Source of the DNA: Ciona intestinalis
Lineage: Eukaryota > Chordata > Ascidiacea > Phlebobranchia > Cionidae
Length of the DNA stretch: 64,000 nucleotides
NCBI RefSeq assembly: GCF_000224145.3
Contig: NC_020167.2
Span: 2,978,450 to 3,042,449 of the forward strand
Reading direction: 5' to 3'
The notes below the pieces were generated by a model. That model worked only from the letters and a program-made list of their open reading frames with translations, ran no database searches and was not told the origin of the DNA. A program made the translations under genes and the position numbers. Each line of letters starts with the position of its first letter. The stretch's first letter is position 1. This document shows positions 62,335-64,000 of the stretch, one piece after another.

Positions 62335-64000
62335 CTGCGAAATAGTCGCCCATTATTAGCTTAGAAGTCAATTTCCTCTAAGATGACATTAACGCTTATA
62401 ATGGCTTTGTTTTTCTTGTTGTCATGAAATGTTATCCGGCCTAGTGCGTCATCTAAGTCCAATCGAAGCACTTGCTCTTCAAATCCAAAAGCTAATAGAT
62501 AATTTGCTCTTTGCCAGTAATGGAAAAACAAATACTCTTTCAACAGAGGCTGTAGCGTGAAATTTCAATTTGCACTTTAATTTAACGCTCAATATTTGCA
62601 TTTGGCCTTTGGTTGCCGTTAACGAAATCGTCTTTGAAAAACTCTGTTGGACGAATGGTCTCTTTCCGGTTGATTCAATCGATCTTTAATTTATTAGGCA
62701 GATGGAAAACCGTTGTAGCTGCGTTGAAAAGGCCGCAGAGCAAATAATTCAATTTTTATGCCCGCCTAAAAACATTGAACGTACTTTCCTTAAAGGCCAA
62801 AAACCGTTCATTCTCCAGGCACGTGGCATAATTATATTTAAAAGCAACAAATGCTAATTTGTTTTTCACCCGCAAAATAATTTTCGTGTAACGTCCTTAT
62901 AAATGATAAAGAATTAACTGAAACAATATTTGTACAATATGTCGCGTTTTCTTTAAATAGAAAACGCGCAGACAGATTTAATTTGCAACTTAATTGTAAT
63001 GAATAATTGAAGGTGGCATTCGTTTTATTAAAACATTTATAGCACCAGAACTTGGTATACGTGATACACCGTCAACATATTTTTTATTTTCTAATCGTGC
63101 TTTTAACTGCTAAAAACTTGTCTTTAGTTTCGTGTAGATACCGTTGTATATTTCTGTAAATATTTTTGCAGACAAAATTCGGGTAAATTTTTGATTTAAA
63201 AAAATGTCGAAATGACCGATGTGTTTTAAGGAATTTGCTGTATCGACTGTATATTCAACCTGCTGTAATGGGATTTAATCTCCATATCTCATAATGGCGC
63301 TCGTCTAGACGCAGCAGCTTCAATAAACAGTGAAAATGGTGCTGCTTTATTCGCCAGGGCGGGTACTACCAATCCTATAATGAAGAGGAGAATAGAAACG
63401 TACTACCACACTGACTTACATTATTCATGTCTATTATATTTGACATGTTGATCAGATTATTTTCGTGCAAGTAATTTTTGCCGAATTTTTATTCATTCAA
63501 ATCATCTAGACCACAGTCTATTTAGTGGTAGCAGGCTAACAAATTCAAAAAGCACAAGAATTTAAGTTCTTCTCATATTTCGCAGATAAATTCGCTCCTG
63601 TTAATGCACGGTATTATTGTTCTATATAGCACCAAACGCTGTCAGTGCACGGTTTTGTTGTTGCCTTTCTAATAGAAGGGTGGGGGACATCTTAATATCC
63701 AAATATCCTGATCGTGTTTTATACAATTAACAACGGTCCATAGAAGCCGCGAGGTTACGGTTTTATAATTCTTGTTTTGTTTTTTCTTGTTTTTTTTCTC
63801 TGATGTTTTTTTCTTTAAAATCAAATGGAACAAGAAAACGGAATAAAAAGGTGTCCAATCTTCTTTCTCCCTACTATATTTTAATTCGCTTTTATTTCGT
63901 AATGGTGAAGTTCTTGGAAACAGTCAGCAATCCAGACCGGGGTTTATTATTAATATTTAATTAGGTTTTTCGTCTGTGGAACTATAGTCTTCATAAAAAT
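62335..64000. other. Receptor upstream intron or flank; MITE at 63675-63880
   Basis: No further receptor exon was recognised on the minus strand. A candidate acceptor near 63375-63380 (minus 'ttctcctcttcattatag') is followed by a short open stretch without TM-like sequence, so it was not called. A family A MITE with a shortened left end occupies about 63675-63880 ('gaagggtgggggacatctta' to 'tcttctttctccctactat'). Confidence 0.5.
63675..63880. mobile_element. Palindromic MITE family A
   Basis: Contains 'atcctgatcgtgttttatac', 'gcgaggttacggttttataa' and 'aataaaaaggtgtccaatct', with an expanded T-rich stretch in the middle. Confidence 0.8.

Noticed and set aside
62361-62543. Minus open frame of 60 codons next to the receptor TM6 exon
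   Set aside because: It lacks hydrophobic TM5 or loop character and is not joined by suitable splice signals, so it was not added to the receptor.
63310-63380. Candidate upstream receptor exon after 'ttctcctcttcattatag' on the minus strand
   Set aside because: The open stretch is short, soon reaches a stop, and does not resemble TM1-5 or the third intracellular loop of CCK receptors.

Overview
The window looks like nuclear genomic DNA of a sea squirt, most likely Ciona. It is AT-rich and has compact multi-exon animal genes with short GT-AG introns. Short inverted-repeat transposons are dense. Allele-like duplications flank two runs of N. One gene matches a chordate cholecystokinin/cionin receptor. 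No bacterial, viral, LTR or capsid-bearing element was recognised.

Layout. 1-2960: an unrecognised minus-strand gene with an 'LDNRRL' domain and a 27-bp coding tandem repeat, then a broken paralogue. 3688-15764: two tandem peroxisomal acyl-CoA oxidase genes, both ending in SKL; the first carries a doubled exon around a gap. 16560-21614: AIFM1. 21836-22594 (minus): RAB9. 23120-24787: TXNDC9. 25045-26230 (minus): MCTS1. 26678-29885: NDUFS3. 29886-34145: repeat-rich intergenic DNA. 34146-36364 and 38806-41341: a tandem pair of four-transmembrane proteins of unknown function. 41342-44251: nested transposons and the second gap. 44252-45748: an intronless leucine-rich-repeat gene split by an in-frame stop. 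46016-60104: GEMIN5 in 28 exons. 60444-62334 (minus): the last three exons of a cionin/CCK-type GPCR whose front part was not found in the window.

The block 3.7-30 kb is rich in organelle and housekeeping genes: peroxisomal beta-oxidation, mitochondrial AIF and complex I, endosomal Rab9, a phosducin-like thioredoxin, and the translation factor MCTS1. RAB9/TXNDC9 and MCTS1/NDUFS3 are head-to-head pairs sharing short promoter intervals. AIFM1/RAB9 and TXNDC9/MCTS1 converge tail to tail. Every complete gene model was assembled by reading splice sites and phases; all summed coding lengths are multiples of three and give family-typical proteins.

The most interesting items are the LDNRRL/repeat gene, the diverging tetraspan pair (one with a furin-like site, the other with a 16-residue tandem repeat in the same loop), the stop-interrupted LRR gene, and transposon nesting and insertion next to exons.
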